A model generated the notes under the pieces. It saw nothing but the letters and a program-made list of their open reading frames with translations. It had not been told where the DNA came from and made no database searches. The position numbers were made by a program, and so were the translations under genes. A stretch of DNA of 64,000 nt, from assembly GCF_001311135.1 (NCBI RefSeq), contig NZ_BBAG01000001.1:186001-250000 (forward strand), given 5' to 3'. This document shows, piece after piece, positions 10,837 to 21,411 of the stretch (the stretch's first letter is position 1; each line of letters starts with the position of its first letter). Source of the DNA: Secundilactobacillus paracollinoides DSM 15502 = JCM 11969. GTDB lineage: Bacteria > Bacillota > Bacilli > Lactobacillales > Lactobacillaceae.

Positions 10837-11826
10837 CTAATCGGTGATAAAGGTCAAGCCAGGACCAGGGTGGACCACTAAAACAGCATCTTCACCGAAG
10901 GCCGATTGAAGACTGCTGACCACCTTTTCAACAGCCAGTTTTTGACACAACACCTTAATATTGGGACCCGCATCGATCGTAAAATAACACGGATAACCAG
11001 CTGCTCGCAGGTCAGTAATAATGGCCATGGCGCGCAGCGTATCAGCGTTAAAGTATGTAAAGCTTGGGTCGGCACTAAGATTGAGCGCATGCATGCGCAT
11101 GGCATTTTCCTCACTCACGTGACCAAGTGTCTCAAAGTCCTTGTCGTTAATTGCCTTGCGAACTGTTTCGAAATCTTGGGTTGCAGTTTGAACCCAGGCA
11201 GGGTAGTACGGCGATGTCTTAACGGCCGCCCGCATGCCTTGGCGACTAGAGATCTTTTTAGCAGCTGTAGTTAGAACCACCGCCACGACGGCAATGTCCC
11301 AATTAACGTTTTCAGCGATGGGATAGCCATAAGAGTCTTCGTCATTGTGCCCCATTTGCCAGGCCGCAAACCCGCCAAAAATCGAACGAGTTGCCGATCC
11401 AGAGCCGCGGCGTGCAAGCCGTGACAGGTCACGGGGTGCTAATTGCAATCCAGCTGCCCGACTTGCTGCACCAGCCAGTGCTGCGAAGCCTGAAGCTGAA
11501 GAAGCAAGTCCCGCAGCAGTGGGGACGTGGTTCGTCGTTTCTACGCTAGCAAATTCAGTAATGCCAGCAAGATCCCGAACCACATTTAAAAAGCGGCTGA
11601 TCTTCCGCTGGGCATCACCAGTTAAGGTGCGCCCATTAAACGTGATTTGATCAGCCGCCAATTCGTCCCTAAATTGGACAGCAGTATCCGTATAAAATTG
11701 ATCAAGTGTTAACGAGAGACTTGAATTTTGTGGAATAATGAGGTCTTCGTCTTTTTTGCCCCAGTATTTTACCAGAGCAATGTTTGTGTGTGCCCGTGCT
11801 TTAACGGGTAACGTTGTCGGTTTCAT
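10837..11826 (-). CDS. mvaD: Diphosphomevalonate decarboxylase
   Basis: ATP-dependent decarboxylase that makes isopentenyl diphosphate. The KYWGKKDEDLIIPQNSSLS segment near residue 19 and the GHMP loop PTAAGLASSASGFAALAGAA are diagnostic of MvaD rather than the sister kinases; SRLARRGSGSATRSIFGGFA follows and carries conserved substrate-binding residues, and the C-terminal DAGPNIKVLC is typical. 329 residues, full length. The start overlaps the end of mvaK1 by 26 bases, indicating translational coupling. Frame intact. Confidence 0.96.
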   Translation of the reverse strand: MKPTTLPVKARAHTNIALVKYWGKKDEDLIIPQNSSLSLTLDQFYTDTAVQFRDELAADQITFNGRTLTGDAQRKISRFLNVVRDLAGITEFASVETTNHVPTAAGLASSASGFAALAGAASRAAGLQLAPRDLSRLARRGSGSATRSIFGGFAAWQMGHNDEDSYGYPIAENVNWDIAVVAVVLTTAAKKISSRQGMRAAVKTSPYYPAWVQTATQDFETVRKAINDKDFETLGHVSEENAMRMHALNLSADPSFTYFNADTLRAMAIITDLRAAGYPCYFTIDAGPNIKVLCQKLAVEKVVSSLQSAFGEDAVLVVHPGPGLTFITD

Positions 11827-12771
11827 CAGCTAATTCCTCACTTAATAGTGGTTGAACCCAAGTTGCGGTTGCGCCGGCATCACTGAGTGCTTGCTTCACG
11901 CGTTGGGCAACGTGGATGTCTTCAACGAGACAGATCATGCAGCCACCCATGCCGCCACCGGTCAATTTTGCGCCTAATGCGCCGTTGGTCTTGGCAATTT
12001 GAATTAACTTATCAAGGGTCGGGTGGCTGACACCTAACGCCTTTAATTGTACCTGTGCAGCGTCTAAAATGGTACCTAATTTTTGAATTGCATTGTGCCC
12101 CAGAGCGTCCTTAGCATCTTTTGTGAGACGGCCAAGTTCGGCAATGAGCTTCTTAGCGCGCCGTGGGTGCCGTTTAAGAATCTTGCCCACACTCGCGACA
12201 GCTGACCCAGTTTGCCCATAAATGCCGCTATCGGCAATGACCATGTACCCGCCAAGATGAAACGGCAATGATTTAGGTGTTTCCCCAGTAACGAACCAGA
12301 CTGGTGCTGATGCACTGGCAGTTGCGACATCTAGGCCGCTTGGATTGCCGTGAATAATGTGTTCAGAAATATCAGCGTCTGACAGGAGCTGTTCGTGGGT
12401 GAGTGGCACCTTTAAATAAGCATAGAGTGCTCGAATAGTCGCAACCGCTGTGGCGGCAGATGACCCCATGCCCCGTTCAGCAGGTAGTTGGCTTCTAATT
12501 TCAAGGGTAAAGCCTGCTTGCTGCTGGTTGAAACGCGCAAGCAGGACATCTAACAGATGGTTGATACCATTAAGTTGAATGGGCGCATCACTGCGGTTGC
12601 CAGAAAAGTAGCGGCTGATCAGCCACTGCTGGTTCCCACTACGTTCCGTAATGGTAACGGTGGTTTTAACAGCAGGCAAGGGCAGCGCAATAGCGGTTGG
12701 TGATACACCACGCTGTGTTCACCGATTAAGATAATTTTGGCATGACTTGTGCCAGTAGCCGAAATAGGCAA
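11801..12771 (-). CDS. mvaK1: Mevalonate kinase, one frameshift
   Basis: GHMP-family kinase that phosphorylates mevalonate, first step of the operon. The N-terminal GTSHAKIILIGEHSVVY is followed after one restored C near 12697 by PAIALPLPAVKTTVTI. PAERGMGSSAATAVATIRAL is the ATP-binding loop, and GAKLTGGGMGGCMICLV the C-terminal GHMP motif. I chose the TTG eight bases after AAAGGGG. The order mvaK1-mvaD-mvaK2-fni is that of lactobacilli and enterococci; the upper-pathway genes mvaA and mvaS are not in the window. The break falls in an essential gene with no spare copy visible, which argues for sequence error. Confidence 0.92.
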
Positions 12772-12900
12772 CGTGACGACCCCTTTCAATGGTAAATTTA
12801 ATCGCGTTTTTCTTCCTCAAAGTACGCAAACACACTGTATCATACTCTTTTTTGGGGATAAACGCTAGAATGCAATCATTAGGCATTAGGAAAAATTAAA

Positions 12901-13023
12901 GAGCGCGGAAGAAAGCGGTTAGAAGGTGGAGCGCAACTGGACGCTGCCATAAATTCCTGGTTTTGGAATTTGTGGTAGTGTCCAGTTGCGTGCAACCTTC
13001 TGCTTTCAGGAGCGCGTTTCGGC
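12901..13023 (+). repeat. Palindromic intergenic repeat, copy C
   Basis: Starts GAGCGCGGAAGAAAGCGG and ends GGAGCGCGTTTCGGC. The core hairpin has its own stem sequence (GCAACTGGACGCTGCCA with its near complement around GGTTTT), unlike the other copies, while both ends match them. Confidence 0.8.
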
Positions 13024-13278
13024 TTGGTAACCAAGAAAGAATTGCACGTTTCGACATAGCATTAAAATCAAATTAATTCCAATTATCAGCAATTACAATT
13101 ATCAGCAATAGTAATTTCAACACCTAGCAACTAATCAAGAATTAAAGTAATGCTAACAATATCATTATTCATGATCTATCAGTGGTTATTCAACTCAAAA
13201 CACAAGTGAAAAATAGCCACCATGAACGATTCATAGAAGTCTTAGAAACAAATAACCAGGCCGCTTCCAGGCCACCAC

Positions 13279-13400
13279 GCCAAAACGAATTTCGCAAACC
13301 AAAGACTTGCACAGATACGGACACGTTAGGCAATCCAGACCCGGTATGACCTAACATCGTCCGTATCTGCTCCAGTCTTTAACCGGTTTGCTCCACTCTC
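13279..13400 (-). repeat. Palindromic intergenic repeat, copy H
   Basis: Reverse orientation, from GCCAAAACGAATTTCGC to GCTCCACTCTC. Arms CAGATACGGAC and GTTAGG pair with CCTAAC and GTCCGTATCTG; AAAGACT and GCAAACC near the ends also pair with AGTCTTT and GGTTTGC, so nearly the whole element is self-complementary. Confidence 0.75.
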
Positions 13401-13470
13401 TCACCACTTTTATGACGGAATGTAGTATGATGTTTAGGGCAAGTAATGAAAAGATTTGGTGAATAAAACT

Positions 13471-16295
13471 ATGGATACTAATACAATTTATGCCATCGTT
13501 GATATTGAAACCACGGGGACAAACGTGGCCGATGGTAATCGCATTATCCAATTTGGCGCTGTTTTAGTTCAAAACGGCCAAATTATTAATAAGTTTGCAA
13601 CGGATGTTAATCCGCAACAATCAATTCCAGAACCCATTAAGGCCTTAACGGGTATCACGGATGAGCAGGTTAAACACGCACCGCTGTTTGACGACGTTGC
13701 TGGAACGATTTATAGCCTCCTCAGTGGCACCGTTTTTGTTGCGCACAACGTTAACTTTGATTTTCCCTTCGTGAATGCTGAACTCGAACGAGTGGGGTAT
13801 CCCGTGTTACCGATCGAAGCGATTGATACGGTCACGTTGAGTCAGATTCTTCTGCCAACGGTGGACAGTTATCGGCTTCATGACCTGAGCAGCTACCTGA
13901 GCATTCAACACGATCATCCGCACTCTGCAGATGACGATGCTTTGGTGACCGCCAAACTATTGATCGTTCTTTTAAAGCGTTTGACGTCGTTACCGATCGT
14001 CACCCTGCAACAAATGGTCGCCGTCAATGCAGACCTGCCGCAACAGACCGCAAAATTGTTTGACTGGGCTCTACACGATGCACGAAAACGTCACGAGTCA
14101 CTAGCTGATGATCTGATCGTCACTAACGGGTTAGCGTTGCGCAAAAACAAGGTATTAAATGAAACTGATGACCATGAGTATACGTTTCCGCGGACGAAGA
14201 AAAGTAAGCTGAAACTTTATCCAAAGTACTTGGAGTGGCGCACAGATCAGGCCAAGATGATGAATTTGATCTACCGCCAGTATACGGTGCCTAAAACGCA
14301 GAACCAGCCATTAATTATTGAAGCGCCGACCGGTACCGGTAAGAGTCTGGGCTACACGTTACCGCTGGCTTATTTAGCACGTCATGAAGACCACCAAGTT
14401 GTTATTGCAACGGATACTGTGCTCTTACAATCGCAGCTCATGAACCAGACTTTGCCGCTATTAAATGATATTTTGCCGTTTAATATTAACGCGGTCGTCG
14501 TAAAGGGGAAACAACACTATTTAGATCTCAATCGTTTCATGACATCGTTAAAGCATCCAGAACGGTCAAAACAATCCCAACTGATCAAGTTGCGGCTGCT
14601 TGTCTGGTTAACGCAAACAGTGACCGGTGATTTAGATGAGTTACATTTCCGAAATGACCCGCCATATCTCGACGAAGTACGTCATGAAGGACTGGAAACA
14701 GTGACAGATCAGTCGCCGTTTTACGAAAATGATTTTCTGCACCGCCTTTATGCGCGTCTACCGTATGCGCAATTTATCATTATTAACCACGCGTTTTTGG
14801 TCCAGTACGCGACTTACTTTGGTGCCCACTTAAGTAAGCCGTATCTGGTCGTTGATGAGGCACAACATTTAGCAGACTATGCGTTGCGAACGAACCGACA
14901 GAAATTCGATTTTCAAGTGACGCTGAACCTGGTGCATCACCAGTTAGATCAACTAGATCCTGATAATAAGTACGGGGTGGTCACCGCGTTACATGAGCCA
15001 GCGTTTACCAGGGATTTTGCGACTATGCGCGCGTGGCTGGTTGAATTTGACCGCCAGTTGACGGCGTTAAGTGACTACTTGTTAAAAACGGTGCAGTCGA
15101 AGTTAGGCAAAATCAAGCAACCGTATAAAGAAGTGGCGCTGGATGCGGATGAATGGCAAGCGTTTAGTGAGGACCATCAGGGGTTGTTTGACCAACTGAA
15201 CATCCTCGCCGAAAAGATGAAAACGTTGCTGACGACCCTGTCTCAACGGTTCGAGAGTCAGGCAGCAAAGTGGTTGCCAAGCGATAACGAGCACTTTAGC
15301 GGCTTTGCGAACAACCTGATGACGGCGTTTGATAATTGGCAACGACTTGTCACCATTCAAAAACAACCGACCATGGTCAGTGACGGCCGGGGCGCCTACC
15401 TTTACTGGGTAACGGTCAGTCAGGATCTTGAACACGTCATTATGGCGTCCAGTCTCATGTCGGTGAAGGGCTTCTTGTCACGCCAGGTCTATAGCAACTT
15501 TCAAGCACCGTTGTTCACGGGGGCAACCTTGTTCTCCTCTAACCGGTCGCAGTATCTTTACGATCAGCTTGATTTAGACCGGGAAAACGTTAAGGTGCGT
15601 CGCCTGAAATCCGATTTTAACTTTGAAAAACAGGCCAAGCTATACATCAGTAAAGACGCTCCAGATATTAAGAACGATGCCGCATATACCGACTATATCG
15701 TTGGGGCGATTCGCGGTCTGTTACGGGCCGCGAACCGGCCAACGCTGATCTTATTTAACTCGCTTGAGATGATCCAACAGGTCTACCAGCAACTTACTAC
15801 TGGCAGTTACCGCGTGACACGGTTGTTGCTGGCCCAGGGTGTTTCTGGTGGTAAGGAAAAGTTGATCAAACGCTTCATGGATGAAGACAATGCCGTGCTC
15901 CTCGGGGCTGCCAGTTTTTGGGAAGGCATCGATCTGCCTCAGGAAAAACTGCAGGTGTTAGTCATTGCCCGGCTGCCATTTGATTCACCGGACCGCTTAG
16001 AGACCCAGGTGCAGTTTGCACAACTGAAGTCCGAGGGGAAGAATCCGTTTTATAATCTCTCACTCCCCAAGCAACGTTACGACTACGTCAGGGTATCGGA
16101 CGCTTGATTCGGACGCGTTCTGACTACGGCGTCGTGGTCGTTCTCGATAGTCGGCTTGTCAATCGCCACTACGGACAGACCATTATGAAGACGCTCCCTG
16201 AATCGTTGCCGGTTCTTGCCGCAGATATGCCGGTAATTACGAACGATTTAGCACAATTTTTTAAGATTCACCAAACAGGACGCCACAAATCGTGA
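13471..16295 (+). CDS. dinG: DinG-family helicase with N-terminal exonuclease domain, one frameshift
   Basis: ATP-dependent DNA helicase-exonuclease of the Firmicute DinG type. Residues 11-16 carry the DEDD exonuclease motif (DIETTG) and HSADDDALVTAKLL is the ExoIII motif. The superfamily 2 helicase part has Walker A APTGTGKSLGY near residue 285 and the DEAH-like VDEAQHL near 462; motif VI ends GIGRLIRT. No iron-sulfur cysteines are apparent, as expected for this group. The ATG was preferred over upstream TTG and GTG codons because MDTNTIYAIVDIETTG matches relatives; the ribosome site is weak in either case. One G is missing near 16069 (AAGCAACG for AAGGCAACG), after which the last 70 residues continue. 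First gene of the dinG-tseB-aspB-asnS-dnaD block. Confidence 0.92.
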
Positions 16296-16301
16296 TAGTC
16301 T

Positions 16302-16309
16302 GCTATAAT
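16302..16309 (+). promoter_or_regulatory. Extended -10 promoter of the tseB-aspB-asnS genes
   Basis: TGCTATAAT is an extended -10 element, lying just after the dinG stop. The 80-base leader downstream contains two small hairpins (GCCG-AAAA-CGGC and GGCCAG with CTGGCC), whose role is unknown. Confidence 0.5.
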
Positions 16310-16398
16310 TTTAAATATTAGGCCGAAAACGGCACAATTAGACGCATCACAGGCCAGTAGGTTCCTTGGCGCTGGCCATGTAATAAAGGAGTTTTAAC

Positions 16399-16905
16399 AT
16401 GAGAAGAGAACAATCGGGACGCCGTCGACGGGGCCGTCGCGTGTTAAGCTCGATTTTAGTCATTATTGTGATCTTGATCATTGGGACATTGTGGGGGTAT
16501 CATCACGCGACAGCGCCGATCAACAAAGTACGGTCACAATCGATTTCAATGGCGGAAAAATACGCGGGTCTCAAAAAAGAGTCGGCTTTCTATTGGACTA
16601 ATTTGAATAAGACCTACTACACCGTTGCGGGGACCAATAAACAAAATAAGGCCATTTATGTGCTAGTCCCGCAAAAGGGCGCCCAACTGCGGGTCATGCA
16701 ACAATCTGACGGATTGACGCGAAACCAAGTCCTCAGCAAGGTTTGGTCGCAGCGCAACCCTAAGAAGGTATTATCAGCAGCCCTGAGTGTCTTTAACGGT
16801 AAATCGGCATGGATCGTGAGCTACATGAATAAAAAGGGGCAGTTGTGTTACGAGACCCTGAGTTTTAAGAGCGGTAAACTGCTGCAACTGATCGAAAATA
16901 TTTAA
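16399..16905 (+). CDS. tseB: TseB/YpmB-like membrane protein (DUF5590)
   Basis: Homologue by position and architecture of Bacillus YpmB (TseB), a membrane-anchored extracytoplasmic protein with PepSY-like domains that influences cell-wall elongation through a class A or B penicillin-binding protein. The arginine-rich N-terminus (RRGRRVLSS) precedes one transmembrane helix at about residues 17-35, and the remainder is extracellular with two repeats of the PepSY-like fold. 168 residues is normal. The ATG follows AAGGAG by eight bases. It sits between dinG and aspB exactly as in Bacillus. Sequence conservation in this family is low, so synteny carries much of the assignment. Confidence 0.8.
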   Translation: MRREQSGRRRRGRRVLSSILVIIVILIIGTLWGYHHATAPINKVRSQSISMAEKYAGLKKESAFYWTNLNKTYYTVAGTNKQNKAIYVLVPQKGAQLRVMQQSDGLTRNQVLSKVWSQRNPKKVLSAALSVFNGKSAWIVSYMNKKGQLCYETLSFKSGKLLQLIENI

Positions 16906-16917
16906 CTGGTTTACGTG

Positions 16918-16960
16918 GCAAAAAAGTCAGCTCCCAAGTTTTTTTGAGAACTGGCTTTTG
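16918..16960 (+). terminator. Probable terminator after tseB
   Basis: AAAAGTCAGCTCCCAA pairs imperfectly with TTGAGAACTGGCTTTT. It could partly separate tseB from aspB. Confidence 0.6.
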
Positions 16961-17043
16961 TGTCTTCATAAAATGCGGTAACATGGTTCATGGAACACTT
17001 GCAGCGCGTTAACATACTCACACACCTTTAGGAGGCGTTTTTC

Positions 17044-18227
17044 TTGCACTTATCAAAGAGAAGCTTACAGATTCAGCCATCAGCGACAATGAAAACTTCT
17101 GCGCAAGCTAAGCAGATGATTGCTGACGGAATCGATGTCATTAATTTGGGAATCGGTGAACCCGATTTTGAAACCCCAAGAGTCATCGAAGACGCCGCCA
17201 TTAATGCCATCAATACTGGCAAGGCAAGCTTTTACACCCCGGCAGCAGGGTTAATGCCACTGCGTCAGGCAGTTGCTGATACAACGAATACTGCATATGG
17301 GTTGGATCTGACTGCAACCAACGTCGCGGTGACCACAGGTGCGAAAATGGCACTGTACGCCACTTTCCAAACCATTCTTGATCCCGGTGACGAGGTGCTC
17401 TTACCTGATCCATACTGGGTCAGCTACTCAGAACAGATCAAGTTGGCGGATGGCGTCTCCGTGCCGGTCGCAACGGGAGAGACCTTTAAGGTAACCCCCG
17501 CACAGTTAGATGAGAAACTAACGGCTAAGACCCGTGCCCTCGTTTTGAATAGCCCGCAAAATCCCACTGGTGTCATTTATGATAAAGCGGAATTGATTGC
17601 CCTAAAGGCCTGGGCTGACGCTAACGATGTGATCGTTGTAACGGATGATATTTATGGCAAGCTCACCTATAACGGTGCCACCTTTACTTCAATTGCCCAG
17701 TTAGACGACCACTTGAGTGATAATTTAATCGTCATCAATGGGGCTTCAAAAACGTACTCTATGACTGGTTGGCGAATGGGGTATGTGATTGCCCCTGATT
17801 CAGTGATCAAGCAGCTCAGTGCGTTTTTATCCCACGCTACGGGGAATCCAACCGCTGTGAGTCAGTATGCATTTTTAGCTGCGTTGCAGGGTGATCAAAG
17901 TGCCGTTGAGAAAATGCACGATGCATTCGAGGAACGGTTGAACACCATTTATCCGCTTGCAAATGCACTGCCCGGCTTTAACATGGCCGTTAAACCGCAG
18001 GGGGCGTTCTACTTATTCCCAGATATTTCTGAAGCCTTAAAACTGACTGGTATTCAGAGCACAGCTGAATTTGTGGCGCGTATTTTGGACGAAGCCACGT
18101 GGCGCTGGTTGACGGCAACGCGTTTGGTGTGGATAATCATCTACGGATCAGTTATGCCACGGATTTAGCTTCCCTTAAAAAGGCGGTTGACCGCTTAAGC
18201 AAGTTTATGAACCAAAACATTCAATAG
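17044..18227 (+). CDS. aspB: Aspartate aminotransferase (class I, AspB type), one frameshift
   Basis: PLP-dependent enzyme interconverting aspartate and oxaloacetate with glutamate and 2-oxoglutarate. [13 protein letters not shown] is the subgroup Ib signature, SPQNPTG binds cofactor and substrate, and [16 protein letters not shown] has the Schiff-base lysine near residue 236. A TTG start lies eight bases after GGAGG. The frame is lost near 18098; adding one C (GCCACGTGG to GCCCACGTGG) gives [14 protein letters not shown] and runs to a TAG 17 bases before asnS. Repaired length of about 395 residues is normal. Paired with asnS as in Bacillus, supplying aspartate for asparaginyl-tRNA and protein synthesis. 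Confidence 0.93.
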
Positions 18228-18244
18228 TTCTGGAGGAAAACACA

Positions 18245-19542
18245 TTGGTGCAACAAATTAACATTATCGACGCAAAAGACCACGTCAATGAAAAAGTCAA
18301 AATTGGCGTATGGCTGACCAACAAACGATCAAGTGGGAAGATTGCCTTCCTGCAATTACGGGACGGAACCGAATTTTTCCAAGGCGTTGTTTTAAAGAAG
18401 AACGTCGACGAGGCTGTTTTTGAGATGGCCAAGGAAATTAAACAAGAAACCAGCATGTGGATTACAGGTGTCATTCACGAAGATGCGCGGTCAAAGTTTG
18501 GGTATGAAATTGAAGTTGAAACGATTGAAGTGGTTGGTGAAAGTCACGATTATCCGATCACGCCAAAGGAACACGGTGTTGACTTCTTGATGGACCACCG
18601 TCATCTCTGGTTACGCTCAAGTCGGCCGCACGCGATTATGACGATCAGAAACGAAGTTATTCGGGCAACGTACCAATTCTTCAATGACCATGGCTTTACC
18701 AAGATCGATGCGCCAATTTTAACGGGAAGTGCGCCTGAAGGGACGACCGACCTGTTCCATACGGAATACTTTGATCGGGATGCTTACCTTTCTCAATCAG
18801 GTCAACTGTATGAAGAAGCGGGTGCTTTAGCATTTGATAAGGTCTTCTCGTTTGGACCAACATTCCGTGCTGAAAAGTCAAAGACACGTCGGCATTTGAT
18901 TGAATTTTGGATGATCGAACCCGAAATGGCTTCATGCATCAGGAACAAAGTCTTGAGGTTCAAGAACAATACATTGCCTTCTTGGTTCAAAACGTCATCG
19001 ATCACTGTGCCGGCGCCTTAAAGACCTTGGATCGCGATGTTGAAACATTGAAACGCTATACGCAATTACCTTACCCGCGGATCAGTTACGATGAAGCCAT
19101 CGACCTGTTAAAGGAAAACGACTTTGACGTGGATTGGGGTTTTGATTTCGGGTCACCTGAAGAAACCTTCTTGGCTGACCATTTCGACCAACCAGTGTTC
19201 GTTTTGAACTACCCAAAGGCCATCAAGCCATTCTACATGAAGCCGCATCCAACGCGGGATGACGTTGTCATCTGTGCCGACTTGTTAGCGCCAGAAGGCT
19301 ACGGAGAAATTATCGGGGGGTCAGAACGGGCAACCGATTATGATTACCTGTACGACCAAATCGTCAAAGCTGGCTTAGATCCAAAGGACTATGAATGGTA
19401 CTTAGATCTAAGAAAATACGGCAGTGTGCCTCACTCAGGATTTGGATTAGGCCTAGAACGGGCCCTCACCTGGATCACAGGAGAAGACCACGTCCGTGAG
19501 ACCATTCCGTTCCCAAGATTGTTGAATCGGATCTACCCGTAG
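18245..19542 (+). CDS. asnS: Asparaginyl-tRNA synthetase, one frameshift
   Basis: Class II aminoacyl-tRNA synthetase that charges tRNA-Asn. An N-terminal OB-fold anticodon-binding domain (about residues 15-100, with [15 protein letters not shown]) is followed by the catalytic domain: motif 2 is [16 protein letters not shown] and motif 3 [15 protein letters not shown]. The TTG start is eight bases after GGAGG; the next codon GTG is an alternative. One T is missing near 18932, so EPEMA should continue [18 protein letters not shown]. Repaired length of 433 residues is normal. The break hits an essential gene, strong evidence that such breaks are sequence errors. The stop codon overlaps a palindromic repeat. 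Confidence 0.95.
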
Positions 19543-19663
19543 AGAGTGGAGGAAAACGGTAGGAAGCGGAGTGTAAGCCAACTCTGACGGAAATGCCTGA
19601 ACCTGGCATTTTCGTCAGAGTTGGCTTACATGCAGCTTTCTGTTTTCCGGAACTCGTTTCGGC
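19542..19663 (+). repeat. Palindromic intergenic repeat, copy D
   Basis: Starts on the last base of the asnS TAG (TAGAGAGTGGAGG) and ends GGAACTCGTTTCGGC. The core stem GCCAACTCTGACGGAAATGCC is matched by its near-perfect complement across a loop of a few bases. Confidence 0.82.
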
Positions 19664-19853
19664 TATGTCGCTAGATAGACAATCGCTGAAACACTAGTAC
19701 GCTCCAGCGCAAGTTTCAATTTAGCAGCCTATTCACAAGCAAATAATGTACAAAATCCTTAAAGAAGACAGCTATTAAACCAAATAGTTGTCTTCTTTGT
19801 CTCAAACCACTATCCTATTGAAGTTAGGACTTTATAAAAAGGAGGACGTCGGA

Positions 19854-20570
19854 GTGGACGCATTTACAACAGCATTGTTGTCGTCTGGAAACACCGTGGT
19901 GTCCACGTTACTGCTGCGTCATTATCGTGACCTTGGACTGACAAATGAGCAATTTTTAATCTATCTTCAGTTAAAATCCTTCGCGGATCAGGGCAATGAC
20001 TTTCCACCGACAGCAACGATCGCGCAGTCAGTGGGTCTGTCTGATAATCAGGTCTTTCAAGTGTTACACGAAATGATCAGTCAAAACATGATGCAAATCA
20101 AAACGACCCATCAAAAGGATCAGCTTGCTCAGGACGCCTATGATTTTACCCAGCTCTATGAAAAATTGGCCCAGTACGTTGCCAATCAGGAAACGGCTAC
20201 GGTCAAGCAATCAGCGACTAATGATCGCCAGGTGGTGTTCAAACAGGTTGAATCTGAATTTGGGCGTCCACTGTCGCCAATTGAACTCGAAACAATTGCC
20301 CAGTGGTTGGATAAAGATCATTATTCAGGTGAGTTGATTCAGTTGGCCTTGAAAGAAGCTGTGCTCAGTCAAGTCTACAGTCTCAAATACATGGATCGAA
20401 TTCTTTTGAGTTGGGAGAAGAAACACATTACTACTCCTGAACAGGTACAGCAGGAAAAGGAACGGTATCAGGGCAATTCAAGGCAATCTGGCCAGCAATC
20501 TAATCACTCATCAGATGCGACTAAGACACCTGATATTCCGCTATTTAATATTGGTGACCAAGACAAGTAA
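19854..20570 (+). CDS. dnaD: DnaD replication initiation protein
   Basis: Primosomal protein that works with DnaA, DnaB and DnaI to load the replicative helicase at the origin or at restart sites. The N-terminal winged-helix domain covers about residues 1-100 (LTNEQFLIYLQLKSFADQGNDFP, then a recognition helix TIAQSVGLSDNQV), and the C-terminal DnaB_2 domain spans about 120-200 with YSGELIQLALKEAV and the YxxxIL-type motif KYMDRILLSWEK. The GTG 13 bases after the start of AAGGAGG gives 238 residues, matching the family; the longer frame from an upstream codon is unlikely. The nth gene that usually follows in Bacilli is not here. Confidence 0.93.
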   Translation: MDAFTTALLSSGNTVVSTLLLRHYRDLGLTNEQFLIYLQLKSFADQGNDFPPTATIAQSVGLSDNQVFQVLHEMISQNMMQIKTTHQKDQLAQDAYDFTQLYEKLAQYVANQETATVKQSATNDRQVVFKQVESEFGRPLSPIELETIAQWLDKDHYSGELIQLALKEAVLSQVYSLKYMDRILLSWEKKHITTPEQVQQEKERYQGNSRQSGQQSNHSSDATKTPDIPLFNIGDQDK

Positions 20571-20586
20571 CCTTTATGATCGCCAT

Positions 20587-20628
20587 AAAAAGGACCTCTG
20601 GAATCGGGTGATTTCGGAGGCCCTTTTT
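20587..20628. terminator. Bidirectional terminator after dnaD
   Basis: AAAAAGGACCTC pairs with GAGGCCCTTTTT around a 20-base loop region that can extend the stem. It lies between convergent genes. Confidence 0.75.
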
Positions 20629-20643
20629 ATGATGAGCTGTTTG

Positions 20644-21277
20644 TCACTGAATCGTCGATGAGTCGAGCGGCCCCGTTTCAGCTAGATAATCCTGTTCTTG
20701 CTGGTGCCAGTAGTCCTGGTCTTTCTGAGTGATCGACCGCAGTACCTGGCAGGGATTTCCAGCTGCGACGACATTTTCGGGGATATCATGGGTCACAACA
20801 GCCCCAGAACCAATGATCGTGTTGTCGCCAATTGTGACGCCTGGATTCACAATGACACCGCCGCCAAGCCAAACATTATCGCCGATTACGATGGGGTGAC
20901 CATCGGCTAACCATTTTGGTTCGGACGTCCGCCGCAATGGGATGACTCGCCGCAAATAAGCTCACACGCGGGCCGATTAATACCCGGCTCCCAATCGTGA
21001 TGCGACCCGAGTCGAGAAAAACAGCGTTGGTGTTAATGTACACGTCATCGCCAAGTGTAATATTGTCGCCAAAGTCGCAGAAAAAGGGCGGTTCAATGTA
21101 AAAGTGTGCGCCGGTTTTGCCCAGAAGCTGTCGAAACTTTGGCTGAACGTCCGTTGTGGTGCTGGGATCGTTAATGGATGCAAGCAGGGTTTGTTTCCGA
21201 TCCGTTTTCTTAGCCAGGTCTGTGTCGTAAACGTTATAGAGCTGACCACTTAACATCCGTTCTTCGTTGGTTGTCAT
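20644..21277 (-). CDS. Maltose/galactoside O-acetyltransferase family, one frameshift
   Basis: Left-handed beta-helix acetyltransferase that transfers acetyl from acetyl-CoA to a sugar hydroxyl. The N-terminal Mac domain ends near residue 60; hexapeptide repeats follow ([39 protein letters not shown]), and the catalytic histidine lies in FAASHP. The frame breaks near 20942, where removing one C from a CCC run joins AASHP to [19 protein letters not shown], so this one looks like an insertion. About 211 residues repaired. Substrate cannot be told from sequence. A catabolite-repression-like palindrome lies 50 bases upstream of the start. Confidence 0.87.
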
Positions 21278-21325
21278 GGTGTTGTACCTCCGTATGATGA
21301 TGCAGGGTTTAGCTGTAGTATAACA

Positions 21326-21339
21326 TGTAAACGATTACA
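21326..21339. promoter_or_regulatory. cre-like palindrome upstream of the acetyltransferase
   Basis: TGTAAACGATTACA matches the CcpA operator consensus at all but one position and is fully palindromic outside the centre. A TATACT-type box would overlap it on the minus strand, so CcpA could control the acetyltransferase. Confidence 0.5.
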
Positions 21340-21352
21340 AGGGGGGGACAAT

Positions 21353-21395
21353 AAAAACAGATCGAATCCAATCAGACGGATTCAAGCTGTTTTTG
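21353..21395 (-). terminator. Terminator of the recU-ponA pair
   Basis: AAAAACAG and GAATCC pair with GGATTC and CTGTTTTT. It follows the ponA stop on the minus strand by some 17 bases. Confidence 0.75.
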
Positions 21396-21411
21396 ATTTA
21401 AAATGTGTCCC

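Larger units (their letters stand above)
12772..13470. other. Long divergent intergenic region between mvaK1 and dinG
   Basis: No credible gene. It holds the leftward mva leader (a TATGAT box about 75 bases before mvaK1), two palindromic repeats in opposite orientation, and an AT-rich stretch between them where I see nothing further. The second repeat lies next to the dinG start. Confidence 0.6.

Noticed and set aside
20125-20337. Small frame inside dnaD
   Set aside because: Out-of-frame shadow of the intact dnaD gene.
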